From assembly GCF_040802235.1 (NCBI RefSeq), contig NC_133167.1:2557001-2621000 (forward strand): DNA of 64,000 bases. Direction: 5' to 3'. The notes beneath the pieces are model-generated. The model saw nothing but the letters and a program-made list of their open reading frames with translations, did no database searches and was not told the DNA's origin. This DNA is from Manis javanica (Eukaryota; Chordata; Mammalia; Pholidota; Manidae). This document shows positions 10,101 to 20,508 of the stretch, piece by piece (within the stretch, counting starts at the first letter, position 1; each line of letters opens with the position of its first letter). The translations under genes were made by a program, and so were the position numbers.

Positions 10101-13100
10101 CCCTGCCTCACCCTCCACCTGCCCACACTTCCTCCTCCCGGCTGCTGCTTCCCATTTCCATTTCTATTGTATCAACGAATGCAGTCGCATAAGCGGCCCT
10201 GGTCATTTTGGGGAGGAAGCTGGGTGGAGTTAAGTACTTATGGCAGGTATACTGGAAATACATGGAGGCTCCTCAGCTGCTGAGCTGGTACATCTAAGCG
10301 AACTGTGCATTGAATTGAAGGGACAAGCTCAAACTCTATTGTACTTTGTCATAGTAACATGAACTGCAGTAAGCTGCTCACCACGGAAGGTCATCTCCTG
10401 GGCACCCACGCTTGCCGCGGCTGGGCTCAGCCCTGCTCCCTCTGCAGCCTCCACCTGGCTGCCCAGCCCGGAAAGCGGGGTGTGGGACAGGTGACTGAGA
10501 GATCCAGGCGGGGCTCCCCCCCGTGTTTCCACCATCCCCCTGCCCACTCAGGCAGCCTCCTGGTGCCTCCCTTGGGCCCTGTGACCAGCAGCTGAGATCC
10601 GCTGGAGAAGGGGCAGGGGCAGAGGTGAGCCCGGGCAAGCTGGGCTGAGTGGAGAGGTCAGGGGGCCTGTGTTACCCGGGCTGAGCCTAAATCTCCCTGG
10701 TGTTGCCGTGGGGATCCAAGGAGCGCTCTGCAAGCATAAGGAGCCCTGCCCTCCCTGACAAGACCCCAGTTGGGGAATACAGGTCACCTGGCCTTTGCCA
10801 GGCTCACCCGACTCCCAGGGGGCATGTGGGTGCTGATCCCTGAGCACCTATCAAACACCAGGTGGCCTTCCTCTGTAAGGCCTGCTCCTCACTACACCCT
10901 GCCCACCCCTAACCCCGGTCATCTGGGTGGTCTGTGTGCCTGGCACAGGGCAGAGGCCCCCTTGGGTGCTGGCGGACAAGGGGATGTCCAGCTCATCTTG
11001 ATTCCTCTGGGGTCGCCTCCCCCAGCCCCGTGCACACGAGGGGCGTGTGTGCTTGGGGTGCACACCCCTTACCTTTCAACAGCAGCTGGAACTCCTTCTG
11101 CAGTACCTCGGGTGGGATGACAGGGCCGGGGGGACCCTGGGGACCAGGAGGCCCTGGAGGCCCAGGCAGGCCGAGCTGAAAGGGAACCTTGGCAGTGAGG
11201 ACATCTGAGGGCCAGCCTGGGAGCCCTGGAAGCCCCTCTGCGCTAAGAAGCAGGCAAGAGGGGCTCCTGCTTTGACCTCAGGGTGGAGGCCAGCATCCAG
11301 GGCCTCAGAGAACCTGCGGAGGCAGTGAGAATGGCAGCGGGAGTCTGTGCTTTGAAAGCTGCCGGCCTGTGCTGAAGGCCCCGGGCTGGCTGGGGCGGGG
11401 CGGCCCCTGGGGGTGGGGCCTGAGGATGCAGAGGGAGGTCCCTGGACCAAGGGAAAAGGGGGAGGGGGGACACTCGGGGCTTTCCAGACCGGTCAGCCAA
11501 TTCCCACTTTGGGCCTGACCCAGCACTGGGCCCAGGGGCCCTCAAGGAACCCACACTAGGCTGGATTGGAACCCAACACAGGAGCAAATTAAGTCCCCTG
11601 CAGGGGAGCCCCCAGCTTAGCTTGGGGCGGGGCCAGGTGGCCCAGGGAGGCTACAGAGAGACGAGGCAGGGACGACGGCCCTGCAGTACACCTGGCTCAG
11701 GCTCAAGGCCTGGCCCTCCATCACAGGGTCAGATCTGGGGCAGGGTGAGGCTGGCCCTGGGTCGACAGTGAAGGCTGACCCCAGACTTGGCAGCACAGTG
11801 TGACCCAGAGCTCCCCACCCCAGGGGACAAAGCCCTCTCTGGGGCCCAAGGTAAGAGTCAGACATCAGGGCTAGGTGCCAGTCCCTGGCTAGGCTGAGAG
11901 TGGGCACCCTGCAGGTGCCAGGGCCCCATACCCCCCACCCACTGAAAACCAGAACACACACACACGGGCTCGTACTCACCTCCAGCTTCTTGACCTTGCC
12001 TCCGCTCCCCCTCTTGGCATTGGCGCCCTTGTCACTCTGCCTGATGAAGAGCATCCAGGCACGGCGGGGGTCGATGCTGCGCGCGTGCTCTGCGGCAGGC
12101 TCCTGGAACACAGCAGCCGCGGGCCTGGCTCGCTTCCCCGGGCACCCGCTGAGCAGACAACGCTGTGCGGGGCTGGCTGTCGGCACCCTTGGGCCTCTGT
12201 CCCCGGCAACCGCGGTGCCCTCAAAGACAGCACAGCTCCCAGCCCCCGCCCGCCTCCTGTCGGCACTTGAGCACGACCCCTAGGGAACAGGCCTCACAAG
12301 GCCTGGACTCTGGGAGGGCCTGGCCTGTGGGCGGAGAAAGACCAGGCATGTGGCTCTGTGGTGGGTGGGCTCCAGCAGTGCTGGGCCCCAGACCTCTGCC
12401 AGCCTCCCTCCATAACAGCTGCAGGGTCACCAGGAGGATCCGACTGCTAGCCCCCAGGTGCTCAGAAAGAGGTGACTGATGAAGGGGGACCCCAGCTACG
12501 AGCAGGCCCCATGCAAACTCCACTGCCAGGGGTCTCAAGGGGGCTGATGTCAGCCCTCGGGGCTGCCACGGCTTACAGTCCAGAGCATCTGGGGGACCAG
12601 GTGGGCCAGCACCGAGGTGTCATGACTCAAGGCCCCTGCAGGGGACGTGACACTGCGTGTCTTCCCAGGACCTCCGAGATGCCTGACCCCAGCAATTTCA
12701 GTGCTGGATCCAGAAACAGCCATTCTCTGGGTGCTGCACCCTGACTAGTCCTGACACTGAGGAAAGTTCCAGGAGGTACCTTCCAGGGAGAGGCCTTTGG
12801 CCCATAGGGCAGTGGGAGGGGTGGGGGTGGGGCAAGGGGGCACTCCAGGCAAGGCCGCCAGCTGGGAAGGAAATCGGCCCAAGAGGGCTTAGATGAGGTC
12901 ATGGGTACACTGGTGGCTGATGGAAGGACCCCAGGGTTTAGGGCTGGCCTGGCCCTTTCATCAGAGACAGGCCTGGTGGTCTCCCGGCCGCTCTGCAGGG
13001 ACCCTGGGACCTTCCTTCTGGAGCTGAGACACGGGGGGTTCTGTGTGGGAGGAGCCCAAGGGCAGGCGGGGAAAGGCCTGAGTGCCTGCGCGCACCTGCC

Positions 13101-14458
13101 GCACCCTGTCTTGCTGGGCAGCGGCCCTGCCAGGCGTTGCCCAATGGGTGCTCTCCATGGACACAGGACCCAATCCCACTTCCCTGCCTCACAGAGCCCT
13201 GCTTGCCAGGCTGATCCTCCTGGCTGGGCTCAGACCCCAGTCTGGTTTGCGGGGTGCAGAAACAATGGAGCCCCGTCAGCCTGGGGTACCTGGAGACAGG
13301 TCTGAGGCATGTGGGTTGCAGTCGGGCAGCTGCCCTGGCCAGCTGAGGTCTGCAGCCTTGAGGGGCTCTCAGGAAGGAGCAGGGAGCCTCCGGTGCTACC
13401 TCGGCCCCCAAAGAGGGTCCAAGGCCAGAACCCCATCAGGAAGCACCTGAGCGCCCCCCACCCCATGTCCTGTCAACCCCAGACATCTGGCCACCTGCCC
13501 TGCAGGGTGTGGCTGAGGACGGCTCTGGGGGCCCCTCCCAGGGAGCCTGCAGGCCTGGCTGCCGCCCTGCCCTCCTGAGTGGAGGTGCCCTTGGCCTGGG
13601 ATGCCGAGGCCCTCTGGGCTGCCCAGGAGCACCTTCAGGATGCAAGGAGCACAAACCGCCTTCAGTCACCCTCCCCTGCCCCGTCTGGAAGGCCCCACCC
13701 ACCCTAAGGTCCCCTCTGAAGCCCCCAGTCCCACCGGGCCCCGCGGGAAGAAGGGGCAGAGCTGAGCTAAAGGTCACCTCCTCATAGCAGAAGTCACATC
13801 GTTAGAGGGTCGGGCACCCCGCCCTTCCCCAAGCGCAGGAGGCACTTTCTGCTTTTCAGAGGGAACCACACACAGAGGGGGCGGGTCTCAGAAATCTCAC
13901 ACTTTCGCAAATGTGCGATTTCAGAATTTACATTTTACTTATTTCTCAACCTCCTTTTGTCCCAAAAGAAAAGGCATTTCCCAGACCTAGTAGAACTTTG
14001 CTTTAACGCCAAAGAACGGCCCAAAGCCAAGGTCAAGGCCGGCTGTTACAGCGCCCGGCGGCGCGGAGGGGCGGCGTCCAGACCTGGGTTTCTCCGGAGC
14101 CCCACAAGCTAAGCGTTTTTACCCGCACTTTAGAAAAAAGCCCCCGAAGTCAGACCGCGCCCCTGCCCGGACGCAAGCGCCCTCGGTGCACCCTGGACCT
14201 CAGGGCCGTGCGGGCTCCGGGTGGGGAAACTGAGGCTCGGAGGTCTCCGGAGCGCACTGGCCGCCCGGGGCGTCTTACCGGCGGGCGGGCGGACGGCCCC
14301 GCGCGGCTGTCCCGGGGGCCGGCGGGCAGCTCGTTCCCCGGCAGTGGCTCCTCGCCTGCGCGGCTCCCCTCGGGCGCGCCGGGCTCCGGGGAGCCGAGAC
14401 CCGCGGCGACTGCCAGCAGGCCCGCGTGGACTAGCAGCAGGCGGCGGGCGCAGGCCAT
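7032..14458 (-). CDS. ERFE: ERFE (FAM132B/CTRP15), erythroferrone precursor, complete
   Basis: Erythroferrone is a secreted C1q/TNF-related hormone made by erythroblasts; it lowers liver hepcidin by binding BMP ligands and so frees iron for erythropoiesis. Eight exons (14279-14458, 11980-12102, 11073-11175, 9618-9853, 9431-9539, 9253-9343, 8318-8396, 7032-7130) sum to 1020 nt, or 339 aa; the human protein is about 354. Visible are a signal peptide (residues 1 to about 21, [15 protein letters not shown] core), a Pro/Gly/Arg-rich N-terminal region, a short collagen-like Gly-X-Y run (about 103-118), and a C1q-like domain ending [10 protein letters not shown]-glycosylation sequons are NLT, NSS and NAS. 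The start is the only ATG before a signal peptide. The human-type RARR furin motif is not obvious. Confidence 0.95.
7135..8317 (-). other. ERFE: ERFE intron 7, with a MIR
   Basis: The intron between exons 7 and 8 holds a well preserved MIR at about 7622-7815 and otherwise unremarkable GC-rich sequence. Confidence 0.7.
7622..7815 (+). repeat. MIR SINE
   Basis: Sense-strand MIR core: GGCAAGTTACTGAACCTTTC, then a CCCTGTTTGTAA-like segment and GGGCCTGGCACAGTAAGTGC near its 3' end. It is an old tRNA-derived SINE shared by all placentals. Confidence 0.85.
8318..8396 (-). CDS. ERFE: ERFE exon 7
   Basis: The acceptor is GCCACAG and the donor GTGCGT. It encodes [20 protein letters not shown] and ends GVLYLQ in phase 0. 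Asn-Ser-Ser is a potential N-glycosylation sequon. Confidence 0.93.
8570..8905 (-). repeat. LINE-2 fragment(s) in ERFE intron 6
   Basis: The stretch at 8775-8835 resembles the antisense L2 3' end (ACTGGGAGCACCTGCTCTGT followed by GTGCTGGGGACACAGGG). The sequence before it (GGAGGGCTTTCAAAACCAGA) also resembles L2-type internal sequence. The borders are approximate. Confidence 0.55.
9253..9343 (-). CDS. ERFE: ERFE exon 6
   Basis: The acceptor is CCCCGCAG and the donor GTGAGT. It encodes [20 protein letters not shown] and then [10 protein letters not shown], which closely matches the human C1q-domain segment [10 protein letters not shown]. Confidence 0.93.
9431..9539 (-). CDS. ERFE: ERFE exon 5
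   Basis: The acceptor is CCTGCAG and the donor GTGAGG. It encodes [20 protein letters not shown] and then [11 protein letters not shown]. It contains the NLT sequon. The donor four bases downstream of an alternative GT is chosen because only it keeps phase. Confidence 0.92.
9618..9853 (-). CDS. ERFE: ERFE exon 4
   Basis: It begins with the split codon for [11 protein letters not shown] and ends [11 protein letters not shown] before donor GTGAGT. It is very rich in CG and is the start of the C1q-like domain ([15 protein letters not shown]). Confidence 0.92.
9854..11072 (-). other. ERFE: ERFE intron 3
   Basis: Its first part continues the CpG-rich block. I see no further exon or clear repeat. 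Confidence 0.6.
11073..11175 (-). CDS. ERFE: ERFE exon 3 (collagen-like repeat)
   Basis: The acceptor is CTTTCAG and the donor GTAAGG. It encodes [18 protein letters not shown], a short run of Gly-X-Y triplets, followed by KEFQLLLK. It ends with one base of a split Gly codon. Confidence 0.95.
11176..11979 (-). other. ERFE: ERFE intron 2
   Basis: GC-rich intron with no recognised element. A short CA run (about 11955-11964) lies near the exon 2 donor. Confidence 0.6.
11980..12102 (-). CDS. ERFE: ERFE exon 2
   Basis: The acceptor is TTCCAG and the donor GTGAGT. Its 41 codons include [14 protein letters not shown] and a basic stretch ending KVKKLE, which matches the human AWMLFVRQSDKG segment. 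Confidence 0.95.
12103..14278 (-). other. ERFE: ERFE intron 1
   Basis: A 2.2-kb GC-rich intron with no recognisable exon or repeat. Its 5' end lies in the promoter CpG island. Confidence 0.6.
14279..14458 (-). CDS. ERFE: ERFE exon 1 (signal peptide and N-terminal region)
   Basis: ATG is at 14458-14456 and donor GTAAGA begins at 14278. The exon holds 60 codons in phase 0. It starts [15 protein letters not shown] and runs into a Pro/Arg-rich segment with GNELP, which matches the human N-terminal region. It lies in a CpG island. Confidence 0.9.
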
Positions 14459-14522
14459 GCGGACGGCTGGTCTCTCCAGGCTCCGAGCGCGGCGTCTCGG
14501 AATCGCTCTCCGGCTCCGCGCC

Positions 14523-14528
14523 TTATAA
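14523..14528 (-). promoter_or_regulatory. ERFE: Candidate TATA box of ERFE
   Basis: The minus strand reads TTATAAGG 65 to 70 bases upstream of the ERFE ATG, inside a CpG-rich stretch. With the usual spacing the start site would be near 14497, giving a 5' UTR of about 40 bases. Confidence 0.5.
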
Positions 14529-15729
14529 CGCGCTTGAATCCCCCGCCTCGCCCGCGGCCGCGCGTCACGGCCCTGCGCCCCCTCCCGGCCCGGGCGCGCG
14601 CTGCACCGAGGGTGCGGGAGGGGGGCGCCGGGGGATCAGGGAGGGAAGGGGCGCTGCAGCCGGAGGGGGAAGTTGGGGCGGGAAGGAGGCTGTGTGAGCA
14701 CTTGCTTGCGGTGACTTGAGCGCCCCCTCCTGCCGAGTGCGGCTCCTCTGCAGCTCCCGGCTACGGTGTCCGCCCCTTTGCGCTGTCCAGAGGTGGGGTG
14801 CCCCTGATCCCCAGTTCCCGGCCCTGGATCCTTGGCCTCTTGAACCCTTTTTCCTGCAAGGAGTCGGGGCACCTCCCCACTCCCAGCGGGCAGTGCATTT
14901 CTTTACCTCTCTGTCCCACAGGTCCTCAGGGAGCCTCCGCATTCTGGCCCCGCAGGAGAAGTCCAGGACTGGAGACACACAGGAGGGGGAAAACCCTCAA
15001 GGCCCCTCCTCGGGCGCCTCTTTCCCAGCGGGGCCCCCTTCCTTCCAGGGCTGCCTTCTCTCCATGGCTCTATGGCTCCATGGCCAGCTTGAACCCAGAG
15101 ATGGGCTGCCCTTCCCCGTGGCGCACCATAGAGGCCAGGATTGGGGGGCCTTCCAGTGAATCCTCAACCCCAGGCAGCCAGCCTGCACTGCCTAGGGCAC
15201 ACTGAGGCTGGGCTGGGGGCATCAAGCAGGGTGCTGGGGCTGCCTGCTCCCCAGTGAAGTCAGCACAGGGCACCCCACTGGGCAGGTGGACCAACCCCGG
15301 TAGGCCTGAACTCCAGGCCTCCCTGGAGAGAGCCAGCCTCTGCCCCCCTCCCTGAGCTGTGTGTTCTATTATATGCCCACTGCCTGTCTGTCCCCAGGTA
15401 ATGGCACCCCACGGCAGTCCCCCAGGCTCTCTGTGCCCCACCCTGGGGGGGCCTGCACCTGGTGGGTACCCAGTGCGTTTTGTTCAGGAGTGGGGGAAGG
15501 CATAGTTGAGGAATGCGCCTTCCAAGGGCTTGCCACCCACAAGGGGAAGGTTTTCACTCCTCGAGAGGAGGCCTCGCCCAGTCTTATTTCAGAGTGTGGC
15601 AGCCCGAACTGAAAGCAGGCAGTGCCCTCCCAGCCTGGGTGATCCTCAGTCCACAGCTTGCCTGTGCGAGGCAACCTGATGTCCACGGCTCACAGGCACG
15701 TTCCAGTGGCTGGCTTCCTGCTGTCAGGT

Positions 15730-16330
15730 CGGGTGGGATGGGGAAGACAGGAAAAAATTCACAGTTCCAAAAAATCCTGGTATCAGGAGTCACTTGTTCC
15801 TGTGATTCTGCCTCTTTTCCTGTAAGATGTGGGGACGGTAATAGAATTTTTTGTGGAGGTGTTTAAAGAAAATAATACCCTGAGAATTTGTTCCCCAGAG
15901 GTCAGCACGTCCCATGGATTTACTTTAGGTGGATATCTTTCAAAAGCAAATAAGGTTTGCGAAACAAGAGTCCTGTCTTTATCTTTCCAACATTTAAAAA
16001 AAATATATTATCCGTGGAATGAAAAAACTGAATTTTCTGTAGAAATTGCAGGTCTTCAAAACGACAGTTGAGAAATACTGGTTTACTTAATATGTACTCA
16101 ACAGAATATATGAATTTATTTCATTTGCAAATATTCAACAGTTTTGTTTCAAATAGGGACGTTTTCTCCCAATCCCAAGGAGGGTGTAGTAAAGACTTAA
16201 GGATTTCTCGGGTGGCCCCACAAGGAAAGTCATTGAGAAATGCGGTGTGTGGACCTTTGCAATGCCGTGTTATGTGCCGGGCATGTGCTAAAGTGTTAAG
16301 TGTTAAAACTTTGCTCAGTGTCCTTTATTC
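15730..16330. other. AT-rich island upstream of ERFE
   Basis: About 600 bases of AT-rich sequence stand out in otherwise GC-rich DNA. I could not match it to a repeat family; it could be a decayed repeat or a conserved noncoding element. Confidence 0.4.
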
Positions 16331-17294
16331 AGGGAGCCTTTGTCTGGGACCACAGGACACTGAGGTTTCTGCGCTGGACCCTGAAGTCCAATGGCACCAA
16401 GGGGTTCATGTCCCCAGGAGCTGCAGCTCTGTGAATGGCATCTCCATGTTTCCGCAAAAGGACGGCCACCCCAGGACCCCCTGCTTCTCACAGACCCCAC
16501 TGGTCAGCCCACAAAGGGGTGTCTTGTCCAGGGACAGCCTGGGCTATGGGCCGGGGCCAGGCCCTCCTGCCCAGTGGGCAGGGCCACATCTTCACAATCA
16601 CATGTTTTGCCCTTCGTGGTCCTTCCTGTTCTAGATGGTGAGAGATAGGAGCTACGTGATGAGCTTGAACATAATTGAAGAAAACGTGGCCCTGTGTTTT
16701 CCTCAAGACAAACAGGTTTCCCGGAGGGGTAGACTTCCTCTCAGGGTCTGGCTGCGAGGGCAGCCCAGGGAAACACAGGAGGCGGGACACTCTTGAACCC
16801 AGGGGGGGCTGTCCACAGAGTTTTCCCCTCTTGGGGGTGGGGTGGGGAAATGCCATGGGGCAGCCTGAGTGGTGGGAGGAAAGAGGGGGCCCCATTCAAG
16901 CCCGGGCTCTGACCTACACCTGGTGGTGGCCAGCTGGTCCTGGTGCTCCCTGGAGTCCACTTGTCTTCCTGAGAGAGCAGCTTGGTGCACGTGCCCTCGG
17001 CCCTGCTCTGGGGCGGCCTGAGATCACGGTGCCTCCTGGTGAGCGAGCAGGTGGGTACCTCCCGGTGAGTGAGGCCGGCTCGCCTTCCAGCTGCCCGGGT
17101 GCTGAGGGTCCCTGACAGCGGCCATCAGCACCACGTCATGGACACGTGCCTCTGTGTGAAGACAGATGCTCTGGGCTCCAGGGACCATGGCAGAGCATGG
17201 TGGGAGCCAGGACTGACCCAGCAGCGGGTCTGCTCAGCGACCCTGGCTCTTGCTTGGCCACCTAGAGCAAAGATTGTATGTGACTTTGGAGGAG

Positions 17295-17385
17295 GCACAT
17301 CTGGGCCTTTGGCATTCATCCCTCTAAGACTCAGTTTGCTGGTCTGTAAAGTGGGCATAATGACAACCATTGACCTGGGCCCTTG
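17295..17385 (+). repeat. MIR SINE fragment
   Basis: The segment TAAGACTCAGTTTGCTGGTC followed by TGTAAAGTGGGCATAATGAC matches the MIR sense-strand core. Confidence 0.65.
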
Positions 17386-19425
17386 TCTGAGACCCACTCA
17401 TATGAGCGGCGTGAGCAGCCGAGGCCGAGGCCGGGAGGAGGGGGCCAGTGATGCGCCCCCCCCCAGCATGGGGACCGCGCTGCTTGAGCCCCACCTCTGG
17501 GTCGCTGGCCTGGACTCCACTCACAGAGGTGTGAGGGGCTGTTTTCGGGGTCAGACACCTTTTGGCCCAACCTGAACTCTGGGAATTTGAAACCCAAGCT
17601 GTTTCCTTTGGCAACACCTGGGACGGAGGGACCCAATTTGGGGCCTGTGGTCCTTGAAGGGTCCGTGTGACGTCATTCCCGCCCCGCAGTGGGGGCCCAG
17701 CCCACAGAGGCCAGCAGTGAGGACAGGAGCTGTTGCCATGTGTTCCCAAACAGTGGACCATCCTGGTGATGTCATGGGCCTCCCGAAGGGCCCAGATCGA
17801 ATCGGTTCTGGTGCTGGTCCAGCCCGCTGTAACACTACCCCGAGTGACGGAAGCCTGTCCTTGGAGCAGGAGAGCTCGCAGGGCTGGGCCCCTGTGTGTT
17901 TCTGGGGTCACACTTCAAAAAATGGCATCCCCTCAGCTGAGGACAGAGCCCAGCAAAGAACCACCCAGGTCAAGGACCCACAGAAACACGATTCTGATGG
18001 CCCTGGACACCCATTCCCCAGCAGCAGCCCACGGGCTTGGGGGTGGGGGCAGCAGTGGGGCCGCGCCAACGGATCCCGGGGGGCGGGGTACTGAGCAGCG
18101 GCTGCAGGCAGGGACCCAGGCGGAATGCGGGGTGGCCTCCCCCACGCGCCTTCACGCCTGGCTGAAACCTGATGCTCATGCCCGGGCCCTCAGGTCACGG
18201 CCTCAGCCCGGGCCCCCCGGTGGGCTGATGCAGCCAAGCCGTTCCCACTCTCCTCCAAAGGAAGGACTTTGCCGATGAAGTCATGGGAATAAAAGCTCCT
18301 TTGCCCCGGAAACAGCGGGAGCCTGAAGTCAGCTTGCTGTGTGGCCTCCTGGTGCGCAGGCAGGCCGCCGTTGTTGTTTACTGGAGCTCCCCAGCACATG
18401 ACATCATCTCACTCTCCAACTGTGTGACTGTCCCTACTGCACAGACGGGAACACCGAGGCTCGGGTCCTGGAACGGGCCCAGGTCACAGAACCTCGTGGA
18501 CGTCAGCCCCTCTGAGGAATCCACAGATTCAGCTCAACTAAATGAACTTTACTCAGTTTCCATTATGGGCCAAGCCAGGGTCAAGTGCCAGAAATAAGCC
18601 ACGTGCCTCCCGGATTGGGTCTGACGGGGGAAGGGTTAAGGACTTCTTCACAGCGGGTCTCTCGGGTTATTTTCTGCTAATTGTTTCCATGTTTTCAATA
18701 GGTTAGTTTAAAAAACTAGTCTTCGACTCACCTCTCACTTCAATGGAAGTTATGAGTGGCTATTGGCCATTTCGATAAGAATCCCATTCTTAAATGTGAT
18801 CATGGTAAAAATAAGCCCAGCCCCTGGCCCTAACGGACCCCGGGACAGACTCCTAGCTCTGTGAAGTCACTCGGCTCCTGAGGTGTCTGTTCCAAACAGG
18901 GGGTGACATCCTCGATTCCGCTGTAGCCCACATCCTTGGTAAGCAGCTCGCTGCCTGGCTGGCCCACACGGGCCTCATCCGGGGCCAGCAGAATCAGCTG
19001 CACACTCAGCAACAGCAGCCACACGTCTGGCTCAGTGGCTCTGGGGTCAAAGATGAGGGGCGTGAGCCTGGCGGAGGGGACACCCATACCTTGTATGTGG
19101 CTGTTGTGACCATCCTCTTCCTGCCACTGACAGATTTCCAGTCACCAGCATACTTTCCCCTGGGCCAACTGGTTGACCAACCAAGTGGCGTAGTGGTCTG
19201 CATGGACGACAGAGAACTGTCATCTGACAAACCTTTGTGATTACAAATATTTACGTGGGAGCATCAGCTGTCTGATTCCAACAATCACTGTTCCTGCCCA
19301 GTACAGGGAAGACGCTCCATAATAAAAGGGTCTTTTCTGGGAGGTAATGGAAAACCCAAGTCCAGTGGAACAGGCTGGAAGCATCCATGGGCCCTGGGTC
19401 ATCTGGAGTCAGGGAGAACTAAGCC

Positions 19426-19465
19426 CAAGTTGTCTGCCAGGCCTGGCTACTGAGGGCCCTGAGTG
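19426..19465 (+). repeat. 40-bp perfect direct repeat, copy 1
   Basis: It begins CAAGTTGTCTGCC and ends GGCCCTGAGTG; all 40 bases recur identically at 19895-19934. Confidence 0.95.
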
Positions 19466-19894
19466 ACATTGTTTGGTCACTGAAGTCTTAGGCCTGTTGG
19501 TAGAGGTGTCGCTGCACTTTCCCCGCATTATCCATGGGAGACGATATGTACCCACCTGGCGGACATGAGCATCTGAGGCTGGGCAGGTGGGCTCAGCCCC
19601 GTGGGCTTGAGGGTTTGGGAGGCTTCTCCTATGCTCCAGGGTGATCCATCCCCCTTCCTTGGAGTCCGTAGCCCCAAACCTAGTAAGTCCTTGTCTCCCC
19701 AGTAAGGGGAGAGGGCGGTGTGGTCGCTCCACAGACATTCCGTGTGTGGATTAGCACATCAATGTCTGTTTTACATGAGGGTCTCTTGAATGTTTATGTG
19801 CCTTCATTCACCCATCCTGGTGACCTGTCCACCCTTCCCCACCTGCTTTCTGTCCCCACAGAATGGATTTGGGTTGAGTCTGGCCAGTGAGATG

Positions 19895-19934
19895 CAAGTT
19901 GTCTGCCAGGCCTGGCTACTGAGGGCCCTGAGTG
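19895..19934 (+). repeat. 40-bp perfect direct repeat, copy 2
   Basis: Identical to 19426-19465, starting 469 bases downstream. The flanking sequences differ. Confidence 0.95.
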
Positions 19935-20502
19935 GCTGAGTGCCTGGTGGGCCCCCTCCTGCCTGCTGGGGCACAGGTGGCCGTAGTGGTGGCTGGGTGG
20001 CTGTGTCCCTTTGGTGAAGGCCCCAGCCCCTGGGAGTCCCCCCACTGGCTTTCTGGAGTCTGCATTTGCTCCCCTGCACCTGGCGGCAGAGGGTGCTCCG
20101 GGCTGCCCACTGCCGCTGGCCCTGGGAGCCTCTCCAGCCCTAGCAGAATTCCCGCCAGCCTGCCCACATGTGGACACAGCCCTTCCTCAGACTCTCACCT
20201 GTTACAGTCCAAGGGGTTATCTGTTTCCTTATGGCACCCTGGAGACGCAACTGGCCTGAATCGGGCACCCCGAGGGGCAGCTCAGCCCATCAGCCCAGGG
20301 GCATTTGGGTGCCAAGCTGAGGAGCAGGCCCTGGGGTGGGTGGGCAGGGTGGGCTCTCCTGACCGGGCACGGCCCCCCACCATGATGTGTGCAGGAGCAG
20401 GCCTTGATCTGGGGCACCACCCTTTCCATGAGCAATCTGGGATAAAAAGGAGTCCACGCTAACATGTCAGGTCTGGTTTGAAACAGCACTTGGCTGAGCA
20501 CC

Positions 20503-20508
20503 TTTAAT
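20503..20508 (-). terminator. KLHL30: Candidate KLHL30 poly(A) signal ATTAAA
   Basis: The minus strand reads ATTAAA about 1.37 kb after the KLHL30 stop. I saw no canonical AATAAA closer to the stop. Confidence 0.3.

Larger units (their letters stand above)
14030..14740. other. CpG island at the ERFE promoter and exon 1
   Basis: CG is dense from about 14030 to 14740, spanning the ERFE first exon, the candidate TATA box and the upstream flank. Confidence 0.75.
14741..20502. other. ERFE-KLHL30 intergenic spacer
   Basis: No gene is recognised. The spacer holds GC-rich sequence, an AT-rich island (about 15730-16330), MIR traces (17295-17385 and about 18400-18510) and a perfect 40-bp direct repeat. 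A 188-codon frame at 16068-16634 has no family resemblance. Confidence 0.6.

Noticed and set aside
16068-16634. 188-codon open frame in the ERFE-KLHL30 spacer
   Set aside because: No recognisable family, no splice or start context, and it spans the border of an AT-rich island and GC-rich DNA.
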